A stretch of 10,617 nucleotides of DNA from Desulfobacteraceae bacterium (GCA_029857875.1 JAOUGB010000044.1:1-10617); one strand, 5' to 3'. Shown: positions 1 to 5,956, counted from the first letter of the stretch. The notes: a model not told the origin generated them from the letters alone. Translations and numbers: made by a program.

Positions 1-201
1 CGCAGTACTCTCCCCCGTGACCTCGTCCGGATGGACAGGAATATACCAGCCCTTCATGACCACCTGCAAGAAGCCGTTTTTGACCAGGCGTTCACGATGC
101 GTCCGGGTCAGATCACCCGAACGAACGACGACGACACCTTGCTCTTGTAATGCTCGCAGGAACTCAAGGGATTTTTCCAGTTTTTTATGTGGGCTAGCCA
201 T
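1..201 (-). CDS. Fic/AbiEi-like protein, N-terminal fragment (cut by window edge)
   Basis: Only the first 67 codons are visible. The frame is open from an ATG at 201-199 to base 1, and the stop lies outside the window. The peptide begins MASPHKKLEKSLEFLRALQE and continues through SGDLTRTHRERLVKNGFL and KGWYIPVHPDE. Residues about 12-55 look like a winged-helix unit (a helix, then 'LTRTHRERLVKNGFL' as recognition-helix region, then the 'KGWYI' wing), the fold that opens AbiEi-type antitoxins. From memory, this exact style of N-terminus opens a family of proteins annotated as Fic (cell filamentation) proteins, in which a Fic AMP-transferase-type domain follows. That domain is outside the window and cannot be confirmed. 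The ribosome binding site is weak (GAGAG about 7 bases before ATG). The start is supported because upstream in-frame codons run into TAA stops. The six-box TTAGCT array lies directly upstream and suggests self-regulation through the winged helix (inference). Confidence 0.6.
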   Translation of the reverse strand, partial: MASPHKKLEKSLEFLRALQEQGVVVVRSGDLTRTHRERLVKNGFLQVVMKGWYIPVHPDEVTGESTA

Positions 202-206
202 AATAG

Positions 207-326
207 TTAGCTCTCGTTCTTTCGTTAGCTTTTAACGCCGTACAATTTTTAGCTTTTAATGCAATACTAAATTTAGCTTATTTGGTTGTATCATGATTAG
301 CTTATTTTGTCGAGTTCTTTTTAGCT
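207..326 (-). promoter_or_regulatory. Phased array of six TTAGCT boxes upstream of the Fic/AbiEi-like gene
   Basis: The hexamer TTAGCT (AGCTAA on the gene's strand) occurs at 207-212, 225-230, 249-254, 273-278, 297-302 and 321-326. Start-to-start distances are 18, 24, 24, 24 and 24 bp. Four or more downstream bases are partly shared: TTATT in the three distal boxes, TTTTA in the next two. The intervening bases are unrelated, so this is not a recent tandem duplication. The box nearest the gene ends 5 bp from the start codon and overlaps the weak ribosome binding site. This arrangement suits an operator array or iteron-like protein-binding sites. The obvious candidate binder is the winged-helix N-terminus of the adjacent gene product (inference). 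Confidence 0.65.
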
Positions 327-397
327 TATTCTGTTATGGCGTGCTGTGGGACGTTCGGGCAGAGGGCAAGGGGCAAAGGGTAAAGGACAGAGGTCAG

Positions 398-509
398 TCC
401 GTCACAAAGATCGGCGGATAAAAAGTCAGGGGTCAGGGGCCAGGGGGGAAGGGCTGAGGTAAAGGAGCAAAGGGCAATCCGCCACAAAGATCGGCGGATA
501 AAAAGTCAG
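398..509 (+). repeat. Two copies of a hairpin-bearing block, 80 bp apart
   Basis: Positions 398-429 and 478-509 are 32-bp copies differing at one base. Each contains an inverted repeat with the same 9-base loop ACAAAGATC: TCCGTC/GGCGGA in the first copy, TCCGCC/GGCGGA in the second. The single difference falls in the stem and turns a C-G pair into a U-G wobble in plus-strand RNA, so the fold is kept. Each is followed by TAAAAAGTC. Less exact similarity extends about 18 bases upstream (from GTAAAGG at 380 and 459). Role unknown. Poor T-runs argue against simple terminators. Confidence 0.6.
429..453 (+). other. G-quadruplex-forming motif
   Basis: Four G-runs (429-432, 436-439, 443-448, 451-453) are separated by loops of 3, 3 and 2 bases (TCA, CCA, AA). 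This satisfies the usual G3+N1-7 pattern for an intramolecular G-quadruplex on the plus strand. It arises from the GTCAGGG heptads. Whether it folds in the cell cannot be judged here. Confidence 0.6.
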
Positions 510-576
510 AGAGCAGAGGGCAGGGATCGGGGATCAACCCGTAAATAATAAGATTATCTGATATATTAGTGGTAAC

Positions 577-720
577 TTATATTTTGAGGCACATCTCGCA
601 GAATTCGCGGAAGTTCTCGAAATCACTAAGCATGCGGCCAAACGTCGTATGTGCCCGAATATTGTCATTAAGTTGACATCCTTCGGCTGACCATGCAATC
701 TGATGATGTGGCCACAAGGT
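577..720 (-). pseudogene. Reading-frame remnant, possibly a transposase C-terminus
   Basis: The minus strand is open for 47 codons plus stop, between an in-frame TAA (723-721) and the terminal TAA (579-577), with no plausible start at its head. The peptide reads PHHQIAWSAEGCQLNDNIRA, then HTTFGRMLSDFENFREFC, ending EMCLKI. Its composition is protein-like: aromatic residues are spaced regularly and codon use is mixed. It resembles the tail of a transposase or similar protein, but I cannot name the family. The lack of a start and the repeat-rich surroundings suggest a decayed fragment. The only ATG inside would leave 18 residues. It could also be a chance open frame. Confidence 0.35.
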
Positions 721-833
721 TTAATTACACTTCACAAAAAGAAAATAACTCGTGATAACCAATTAATATAATAATAAATTCAATCCTTTTCCCCAAACAA
801 AGTTTTCGCTTCTGCTCCATTGATATATTTTTA

Positions 834-850
834 TTGGCATGTATTTTGCT
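834..850 (+). promoter_or_regulatory. Sigma-54 (-24/-12) promoter for the receiver gene
   Basis: TTGGCATG, four bases, then TTTGCT: the GG (836-837) and GC (848-849) dinucleotides are exactly 12 bp apart, as the YTGGCACG-N4-TTGCW consensus requires, and most flanking consensus bases match. Transcription would start near 860, giving a leader of about 180 bases before the ATG at 1039. A sigma-54 promoter needs an activator site, usually upstream. None was recognised in the AT-rich 720-830 stretch. Confidence 0.55.
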
Positions 851-921
851 AAATATTCACCAGGACAAGAACCACTTTGTTATTTTCACCGTTGCAAAAC
901 TGGTATTTTGGGGACGTTGGC

Positions 922-946
922 AAAAGGTTGAAAAGTCTAACCTTTT
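922..946 (+). other. Hairpin in the leader of the receiver gene
   Basis: AAAAGGTT (922-929) and AACCTTTT (939-946) form a perfect 8-bp inverted repeat around a 9-base loop, GAAAAGTCT, followed by an AT-rich run. It lies about 65 bases after the predicted sigma-54 start and 92 bases before the start codon. It could be an RNA stem in the leader, a weak attenuator or a protein site. The stem is AT-rich, so a strong terminator is unlikely. Confidence 0.35.
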
Positions 947-1038
947 ATATATTGGCATCCTAATAAAGCCCATACACAATCATAACTATTGGATGCATTT
1001 CCTGGCAAAAATGAAATTTTATCAACCAGGAGGGAACC

Positions 1039-1404
1039 ATGGGATTAAAAATTTTAGTCGCAGACGACAGCGCAACGGTGCGTCACCTGATTTTGAAGTT
1101 TCTGGAGGGAGAGGACTATGAGATCGTCACGACCTCAGATTCTGCGAATGTAGTTGATCTGATTGACGAAATCAATCCTGACCTTGTGATTTCAGACATT
1201 ATGATGCCGGGTATGGACGGATATACGTTTGTGCGTCATATCAGAAAAGAAAAGACACGAGAGTCTTTACCGGTCATTATAATGTCGACCAAAAACAGAG
1301 AGACCATGGAAGATCTTTTTGTTTCTTATGGTATTTCCGGATATCTTCAGAAACCTTTTGAGAAGGAAGAATTGGTTACATTGATTAAGAAGGCATTGGA
1401 ATAA
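1039..1404 (+). CDS. Stand-alone CheY-like response regulator receiver
   Basis: A 121-aa protein consisting of one receiver domain with no output domain. The acidic pair is D9-D10 (in VADDSATVR), the phospho-acceptor is D53 (in ISDIMMPGMDGY), the switch Ser is S83 (in IIMSTKN), the switch aromatic is Y102, and the conserved Lys-Pro is K105-P106 (QKPFEKEELV). All residues for phosphorylation are present. The protein would relay phosphate from a histidine kinase to a motility, enzyme or phosphorelay target. No kinase lies in the window, so the partner is unknown. The start is well supported: AGGAGG at 1028-1033, five bases before ATG, and the receiver fold begins immediately (GLKILVADD). A longer frame overlapping from 834 is a different frame and is not a gene. 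The gene stands alone behind a predicted sigma-54 promoter and a long leader. No clear terminator follows. Confidence 0.92.
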   Translation: MGLKILVADDSATVRHLILKFLEGEDYEIVTTSDSANVVDLIDEINPDLVISDIMMPGMDGYTFVRHIRKEKTRESLPVIIMSTKNRETMEDLFVSYGISGYLQKPFEKEELVTLIKKALE

Positions 1405-1450
1405 AGAACGGCCTAACCAAGGACGAGAAAATAAGGGTACGTTAGCAGAG

Positions 1451-1492
1451 GTCAGGAATCAGGTGTCAGGTGTCAGGGATCGGGGATCAGGA
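1451..1492 (+). repeat. Six tandem heptanucleotides (RTCAGGN)
   Basis: Read in 7-bp register: GTCAGGA, ATCAGGT, GTCAGGT, GTCAGGG, ATCGGGG, ATCAGGA. This is the same unit type as the tract at 357-539, over 900 bp away, and starts 46 bp after the receiver gene's stop. It marks an intergenic repeat family of the genome. No coding or terminator role is visible. Confidence 0.6.
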
Positions 1493-1539
1493 TCACAAGT
1501 GACTAAAGTGATCTAAAGTTGAAAAGAAGATAAGGGCCT

Positions 1540-1611
1540 GCGGGACGTCCCTAAACAAGTAAATAATTCATACTTAAAAATAATCTGTTTACTTGTTTAT
1601 GGACATCCCGG
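1540..1611. repeat. 24-bp imperfect inverted repeat, palindromic element
   Basis: The left arm 1540-1563 starts GCGGGACGTCCC and ends AACAAGTAAA. The right arm 1588-1611 is its reverse complement except at three positions. The central AAACAAGTAAA/TTTACTTGTTT block is perfect. The arms enclose a 24-bp AT-rich centre, giving a 72-bp element. It could fold into a long RNA or DNA hairpin. Candidates are a small non-autonomous mobile element, a REP-like element processed by a REP-associated transposase, or a bidirectional terminator-like stem. There is no T-run after the GC-rich base, so a simple terminator is unlikely. Confidence 0.55.
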
Positions 1612-1974
1612 AAATCATACAAGTTATCCTCTTCGGCTAAATTTCACTTTTTTTATAAAGAAAAATTGTGTTGACATATATACTACAACGTGGGAACGGT
1701 AAGATTATATGACCAGGCCACGATAAAGTTCACGAAATTCCAAATGGACAACAAAAGAATCTCATATGTTAAATGAAACTATCACCGGTTTCAAATCCTC
1801 CCCTCGGGTCCAATTCCTGTTTTAGACTGAGTGGCTCAATACATTAAAAGATAAATAAATTCGAGTGGTTGAATTTTTCCTTCCGCCTCAAATTTTAACC
1901 TTGTTGAAGGTTTTGAAGCTACTTCTAAACAAACCGCCAAAATAGATGGCTTTGTTTCGGATTAGGAGACGCTT
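1612..1974. other. Gene-free leader region before etfB
   Basis: No reading frame of note. Visible items are a perfect TTGACA at 1671-1676 that lacks a matching -10 at 16-18 bp, a short stem AACCTT-GTTG-AAGGTT at 1897-1912 followed by TTTT-like bases, and a tRNA-3'-end-like string around 1787-1812 with no complete tRNA. The operon promoter must lie in here, but I cannot place it with confidence. AGGAG at about 1964-1968 is the etfB ribosome binding site. Confidence 0.4.
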
Positions 1975-2832
1975 ATGCCCTACCGCATGGTTTGTTTAAT
2001 TAAACAGGTTCCAGATACTCGTAATATAACCTTAAATGTATTGCGGGAAGACGGAACCGTAAATCGACAGGCTCTACCGGCTATTGTCAATCCGGATGAT
2101 CTATTCGCATTGGAGATGGCCATTGAGATCAAAGATAAATACGGGGGGGAAATTACGGCGATGTCCATGGGACCGCCAATGGCGATTGAGGTGCTTAAAG
2201 ATGCCTTAAGCCGTGGTGCTGATCAGGCCATCCTTTTGACCGACAAAAAATTCGCAGGTGCTGACACCTTGGCCACATCCAGCCTGCTGGAGTGGGCCAT
2301 TAGAAAATATGGTGAATTTGATCTCATATTCTGCGGAAGGCAGGCAATTGATGGAGATACAGCCCAAGTAGGTCCGCAGGTTGCCGAAAAACTCGATATA
2401 CCCCAGGTAACCTTTGCGGAAGCCATAGAATATTTGAATGAAGATGACATTGTCATCCGACGGACGATTGACAACGGATATGAACGAATCCGCGGCAGAC
2501 TTCCACTTCTCATTACCGTTACCAACACAGCGGAAAATCCTCGGCCGCCTTCAATAAAACGTTTGATGTTTTGGAAAAAAGCCAAGACGAAAAATAGTGT
2601 AAAAAGCGATCAAGAACAGGAAATGCTTTCAGAAAGAGGACTTCTAATACCTGTTTGGGGCCTTGAAGAAATTGGCTGTTCAGCTGAAATTTGCGGTTTT
2701 GCAGGATCCGAAACCTGGATAAAAAATGTGGAAAATGTAAAGTTAATATCTCGTAAACCCAAACTTTTTGATACCTCAGATCAGGGCATAAAAAACCTTA
2801 TTAATGAATTGGTCGAAGATCATATCATTTGA
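1975..2832 (+). CDS. etfB: Electron transfer flavoprotein, beta subunit
   Basis: A 285-aa protein beginning MPYRMVCLIKQVPDTRN, the classic EtfB opening. It carries the AMP/FAD-binding loop CGRQAIDGDTAQVGPQVAEK at residues about 120-139 and the later GYERIRGRLPLLITVTNTAE block (about 168-187). EtfB pairs with EtfA in a cytoplasmic heterodimer that takes electrons from an acyl-CoA dehydrogenase. In anaerobes this type may bind a second FAD and NADH and bifurcate electrons, but sequence reading alone does not settle that here. The length is slightly above the usual 250-265 because of a C-terminal tail (about residues 200-285) with the LIPVWGLEEIG and ISRKPKLF segments, which is common in anaerobic EtfBs. 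ATG has AGGAG about 6 bases upstream. The stop overlaps or nearly touches etfA, so the two are translationally coupled. Confidence 0.95.
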   Translation: MPYRMVCLIKQVPDTRNITLNVLREDGTVNRQALPAIVNPDDLFALEMAIEIKDKYGGEITAMSMGPPMAIEVLKDALSRGADQAILLTDKKFAGADTLATSSLLEWAIRKYGEFDLIFCGRQAIDGDTAQVGPQVAEKLDIPQVTFAEAIEYLNEDDIVIRRTIDNGYERIRGRLPLLITVTNTAENPRPPSIKRLMFWKKAKTKNSVKSDQEQEMLSERGLLIPVWGLEEIGCSAEICGFAGSETWIKNVENVKLISRKPKLFDTSDQGIKNLINELVEDHII

Positions 2833-2843
2833 ATAGAAAAATC

Positions 2844-3851
2844 ATGAAAAACGATGTTTGGGTATTTATAGAAAACGATTCAGGAACAATTGCGGATGTG
2901 AGTTATGAGCTTCTTTGGAAAGGGAGAGGGTTGGCCGACCAATTGGGTTCCGAACTTGCTTGTTTCGTTATCGGGCACCAAATTTCAGATGTGGCTCCTG
3001 AACTGATTGCCTATGGCGCCGACAAGGTTTATGTGGCCGATGACTCACAACTGGCTTGTTATCTAACCTTGCCTTACACTCGCATCGCAGTGAATCTTAT
3101 AAAAGAATTTCGACCGAGCATTCTGCTTATCGGTGCAACCAATATTGGAAGAGATCTGGCACCGAGAATAGCTTCTCATATGAGAACAGGTCTGACGGCG
3201 GATTGCACGGATCTTCAAATCGGAGAGTATAAGTTTGGGAAGAAGACATGGAAGGAAATTCTTCTACAAATTCGTCCGGCTTTTGGCGGCAATGTTATCG
3301 CGACCATAGTGACGCCTGAAACCAGACCACAAATGGCCACCGTTCGCGAAGGTGTTTTCAAGAGACATCTTGCGGACTCCTCCAGAAGAGGACAAGTCGT
3401 TCAGCTGAATCCAGTCCTGACGGATCAGGACATGATACTCAAAATTGTCGAACGCGTTAAGGCTGAAAAAAAGGTTAACCTGAAGTCTGCCAAAATTATC
3501 GTTTCCGGTGGCATGGGAGTGGGAACAAAAGAGAATTTTGAAATTATTCATGAGCTCGCCGGCGTGCTTGGAGGACAAGTGGGCGCCTCACGCGCCGCAG
3601 TTGATGCCGGATTTATCGGCCGTGAACATCAAGTGGGCCAAACAGGTACAACCGTTCGCCCGAATCTGTATCTTGCATGCGGAATATCGGGAGCCATACA
3701 GCATCGGGCAGGTATTCAAGAGTCCAACAGAATCGTGGCAATAAACACTGATCCCCATGCACCGATATTTTCCATTGCCCAATACGGAATAATAGGTGAC
3801 CTGAAAGAGGTTATTCCCAAAATGATCGAAGCCTATAAAAATAAGGATTAG
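2844..3851 (+). CDS. etfA: Electron transfer flavoprotein, alpha subunit
   Basis: A 335-aa protein from the ATG at 2844 (MKNDVWVFIEND). An in-frame TTG at 2829, overlapping the etfB stop, would add five residues. ATG is preferred because the conserved fold begins at NDVWVFIE, though neither start has a strong ribosome site and translation probably depends on coupling to etfB. The N-terminal alpha/beta domain (about 1-190) includes RPAFGGNVIATIV and RPQMATVREGV. The C-terminal FAD domain (about 215-325) holds SGGMGVGTKENF (from residue 221), GASRAAVDAGF, GQTGTTVRPNLYLACGISG (Q266 onward) and AINTDPHAPIF, all typical FAD contacts. It accepts electrons with EtfB from the dehydrogenase encoded 2 bp downstream and would pass them to a membrane ETF:quinone oxidoreductase or, if bifurcating, to other carriers. 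No such acceptor gene is in the window. Confidence 0.95.
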   Translation: MKNDVWVFIENDSGTIADVSYELLWKGRGLADQLGSELACFVIGHQISDVAPELIAYGADKVYVADDSQLACYLTLPYTRIAVNLIKEFRPSILLIGATNIGRDLAPRIASHMRTGLTADCTDLQIGEYKFGKKTWKEILLQIRPAFGGNVIATIVTPETRPQMATVREGVFKRHLADSSRRGQVVQLNPVLTDQDMILKIVERVKAEKKVNLKSAKIIVSGGMGVGTKENFEIIHELAGVLGGQVGASRAAVDAGFIGREHQVGQTGTTVRPNLYLACGISGAIQHRAGIQESNRIVAINTDPHAPIFSIAQYGIIGDLKEVIPKMIEAYKNKD

Positions 3852-3853
3852 AC

Positions 3854-5557
3854 GTGGAGAATTATTTCACTGACAATGAAGACATCCAGTTTTATCTCAA
3901 CGATGTTCGTCTCAAGGACATTTTCGAGTTAAGGGAAAAAGGATACACAGAAAACCATGCATATCCTTTTGCACCGGAAGATTTTGAAGATGCACTAGAT
4001 AACTGTCACCGGGTGCTGTCTTTGGTTGGGCAACTTTCAGCTGAAATATTGGCACCGGTGGCTACCGACACTGATCGTCAAGGGTGCACACTGGAAAACA
4101 ATGTAGTGAGCTATTCACCAGGCACCCAAGAGGCTCTCAAACGCTTTGCTCAAGCTGATTTGTTCGGTTTTACACTGCCTCGAAATTACGGAGGCTTGAA
4201 CTTTCCGCTCACCGTTTACATGATGGCTGTTGAAATCGTTTCGCGGGCAGATGCAAGCTTTATGAACCTATATGGCTTGCAGGAAATCGCCGAGACGATT
4301 AACGAGTTTGCAAGTCCAGCACTCAAAGAACAATACCTTCCCAAAATGGCTTCAGGTCAGTTCACCGGTGCAATGGTGCTGACAGAGCCTGAGGCCGGGT
4401 CGGACCTGCAGGCGATCAGCCTTCGGGCAACTTACGACGAAAATAAAGGATGCTGGTTTCTAAACGGCGTAAAGCATTTTATTTCAAACGGATGCGGTGA
4501 TATCCTGCTTGTTTTTGCGCGTTCGGAGGAGAACTTATCCGGAGGTCGGGGCTTAAGCCTTTTTTTATATGAAAAAGACGAGAATCTGGTCGTACGCCGC
4601 CTTGAAGATAAACTTGGCATTCGCGGGTCTCCCACCTGTGAGCTGCAATTTAAAAACTGCCGGGCACATCTTATCGGCAAACGCAAACGGGGATTGACAA
4701 GTTATTTCGTGCCCTTGATGAACGGCGCTCGGATTGGTGTCGGCGCTCAAAGCATAGGTATTGCTCAGCAAGCATATCAGTACGCCCTTAAATATGCAAA
4801 ACAGCGCAAACAATTCGGGAAAAGCATCATCGAATTTCCGCCGGTTCTCGAAATGTTAACAAATATGCGGGTCCAAATTGAAGCGGCCCGGAGTCTTCTG
4901 TATGAATCGTCGATAATTGTCGATATGCAGCACGCTTATACGCATTACGGGGCAAATGATAAAGAGACCAGCGCCAAAATTAAGGAATTAACCCGTCTGG
5001 CAGGTCTGCTCACCCCCATGGCCAAGTATTACGCTTCAGAAATGTGTAACAAAGTCACCTATGATGCCATTCAAATATTTGGTGGTGTCGGATATATGAG
5101 GGACTTTGAAGTCGAACGTCTCTATCGAGACGCCCGAATAACGACCATATACGAAGGAACATCCCAGCTTCAAATCGTTGCAGCAATCGGAGGAATAACT
5201 TCAGGTCTTTTCTTTACGCTATTAAGCAAGAAGATGAGCATCCGTTTTCCTGAGTCGTTTAACCCCTACATTGAAAAAATAAATGAGTGTGAAAAATTGT
5301 TTAAAAAAGCTGTAAGTCATGTAAAAGCTCATAATGATCCTATTTACACAGAATATCATGCCAGAGGATTGGTTGATTTGGCCGTTGAAATCCTAATGGC
5401 TGTATTGTTGTTAGAAAATTCAAAAACATCCGATCGCAAATTTAATCTGGCAAAAAAATTTGTAACGGATACGTTCCACAGGGTTCAGATGCTTACCGGA
5501 AAGATAATTTATAGTGATGAGAACATCGTTGATAAATACCGGCATTTACTTGATTAA
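3854..5557 (+). CDS. Acyl-CoA dehydrogenase (long form with C-terminal extension)
   Basis: A 567-aa FAD-dependent enzyme that oxidises an acyl-CoA to the 2,3-enoyl-CoA and hands electrons to EtfAB. The domains run in the normal order: N-terminal helical (about 45-165), middle beta (GAMVLTEPEAGSDLQAISL, from residue 172), then C-terminal helical with KQFGKSIIEFPPVLEML and IQIFGGVGYMRDFEVERLYR. The catalytic base is E434 in TIYEGTSQLQ, the position used by short- and medium-chain enzymes. A ~110-residue tail (about 455-567) follows, as in the long DmdC-like acyl-CoA dehydrogenases, whose members usually reach about 590-600 aa. Start is GTG at 3854, two bases after the etfA stop, with AAGGA just upstream. 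No better downstream start exists. The substrate cannot be read from the sequence. Co-transcription with etfBA is near certain. Confidence 0.93.
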   Translation: MENYFTDNEDIQFYLNDVRLKDIFELREKGYTENHAYPFAPEDFEDALDNCHRVLSLVGQLSAEILAPVATDTDRQGCTLENNVVSYSPGTQEALKRFAQADLFGFTLPRNYGGLNFPLTVYMMAVEIVSRADASFMNLYGLQEIAETINEFASPALKEQYLPKMASGQFTGAMVLTEPEAGSDLQAISLRATYDENKGCWFLNGVKHFISNGCGDILLVFARSEENLSGGRGLSLFLYEKDENLVVRRLEDKLGIRGSPTCELQFKNCRAHLIGKRKRGLTSYFVPLMNGARIGVGAQSIGIAQQAYQYALKYAKQRKQFGKSIIEFPPVLEMLTNMRVQIEAARSLLYESSIIVDMQHAYTHYGANDKETSAKIKELTRLAGLLTPMAKYYASEMCNKVTYDAIQIFGGVGYMRDFEVERLYRDARITTIYEGTSQLQIVAAIGGITSGLFFTLLSKKMSIRFPESFNPYIEKINECEKLFKKAVSHVKAHNDPIYTEYHARGLVDLAVEILMAVLLLENSKTSDRKFNLAKKFVTDTFHRVQMLTGKIIYSDENIVDKYRHLLD

Positions 5558-5566
5558 TATTTTTAT

Positions 5567-5580
5567 CGTTTCGTAAAACG
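5567..5580 (+). terminator. Weak stem after the Etf/dehydrogenase operon
   Basis: CGTTT-CGTA-AAACG forms a 5-bp stem ten bases after the dehydrogenase stop, preceded by TATTTTTAT and followed by CCCATTTTGC. Its position is right for a transcription end, but the stem is short and the T-run is poor. Low confidence. Confidence 0.25.
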
Positions 5581-5956
5581 CCCATTTTGCTCAGATATGT
5601 TTATGATTTCGTCAATGTTTGAACAAGAAAAAACAATGCTAAATTCTTTTGCGTAACATAATTTCTTCGTTTTCCATGTCCGCCTGAGAGATGCTCATTC
5701 AGATTTTTTAAAGCTGCATTACGACATTACCCGACACCTCCAGCACTAAGGCACTATCCGACATAATGTGTTCGCATTTCAGTCTTTGTGGAGTTAAATT
5801 AAAGCTATCTTCTCTTATCCAAAATTATCGTAAAGAATTTATCTAAGTTTCTGCAAATGCCAAAAAACGATATGGCATTTAAAGAAATATACGTTTCGTT
5901 TTGTAAACCGTGAAAGTTTTTTAACATTTAAAGTCCTTCATGAAAGGAGGTCCGAG
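5581..5956. other. Gene-free region before the cNMP-fold gene
   Basis: No reading frame of note on either strand. AT-rich. The only clear structure is the inverted repeat at 5855-5880. CGTTTCG recurs at 5567 and near 5892. A CTGAGAG string near 5685 recalls the TPP riboswitch core, but the rest of that aptamer is absent. No convincing -35/-10 pair was found. Confidence 0.4.
5855..5880. promoter_or_regulatory. Perfect 8-bp inverted repeat, possible operator
   Basis: AAATGCCA (5855-5862) and TGGCATTT (5873-5880) are exact reverse complements with a 10-bp spacer AAAAACGATA. The dyad centre is about 89 bp upstream of the start codon at 5957. The 18-bp centre-to-centre spacing roughly fits a dimer reading two sites, or a weak RNA stem. 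It does not match the CRP (TGTGA-N6-TCACA) or FNR (TTGAT-N4-ATCAA) sites. Confidence 0.35.

Larger units (their letters stand above)
357..539 (+). repeat. Degenerate heptanucleotide repeat tract
   Basis: Much of this G-rich stretch can be read in 7-bp units. Positions 357-398 hold GGGCAGA, GGGCAAG, GGGCAAA, GGGTAAA, GGACAGA, GGTCAGT. Positions 425-445 hold GTCAGGG, GTCAGGG, GCCAGGG, and less clear units continue to 480. Positions 505-539 hold GTCAGAG, AGCAGAG, GGCAGGG, ATCGGGG, ATCAACC. The units are interrupted twice by a hairpin-forming block. The same heptad style returns at 1451-1492, so this is a repeat family. Short tandemly repeated heptanucleotides are known from cyanobacterial intergenic DNA (STRR), which is the nearest known analogue. 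Stops in the frames and the absence of a good ORF make coding use unlikely. Confidence 0.6.

Noticed and set aside
357..539. CRISPR-like array in the G-rich repeat region
   Set aside because: The units are 7 bp and degenerate, with only two 32-bp blocks. There is no repeat-spacer structure and no cas gene.
834..1121. 95-codon plus-strand frame overlapping the start of the receiver gene
   Set aside because: Overlaps a well-supported gene in another frame, lacks a ribosome site, and its start coincides with the sigma-54-type promoter.
1671..1705. Perfect TTGACA at 1671 as a sigma-70 promoter for the etf operon
   Set aside because: No acceptable -10 hexamer at 16-18 bp. The nearest TAAGAT is 23 bp away, and TATACT overlaps too closely.
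1787..1812. String resembling a tRNA 3' end (GGTTTCAAATCC ... GGGTCCA), possible tRNA gene or attachment-site remnant
   Set aside because: The T-stem does not pair properly, and no anticodon, D-arm or acceptor partner is found upstream. Probably chance.
2223..2585. 120-codon minus-strand frame opposite etfB
   Set aside because: Shadow of the conserved etfB coding sequence. Its peptide has no recognisable motif.
5681..5700. CGCCTGAGAGATGCTC as a TPP riboswitch core
   Set aside because: The other conserved helix segments of the aptamer are missing and the downstream gene has no thiamine link.
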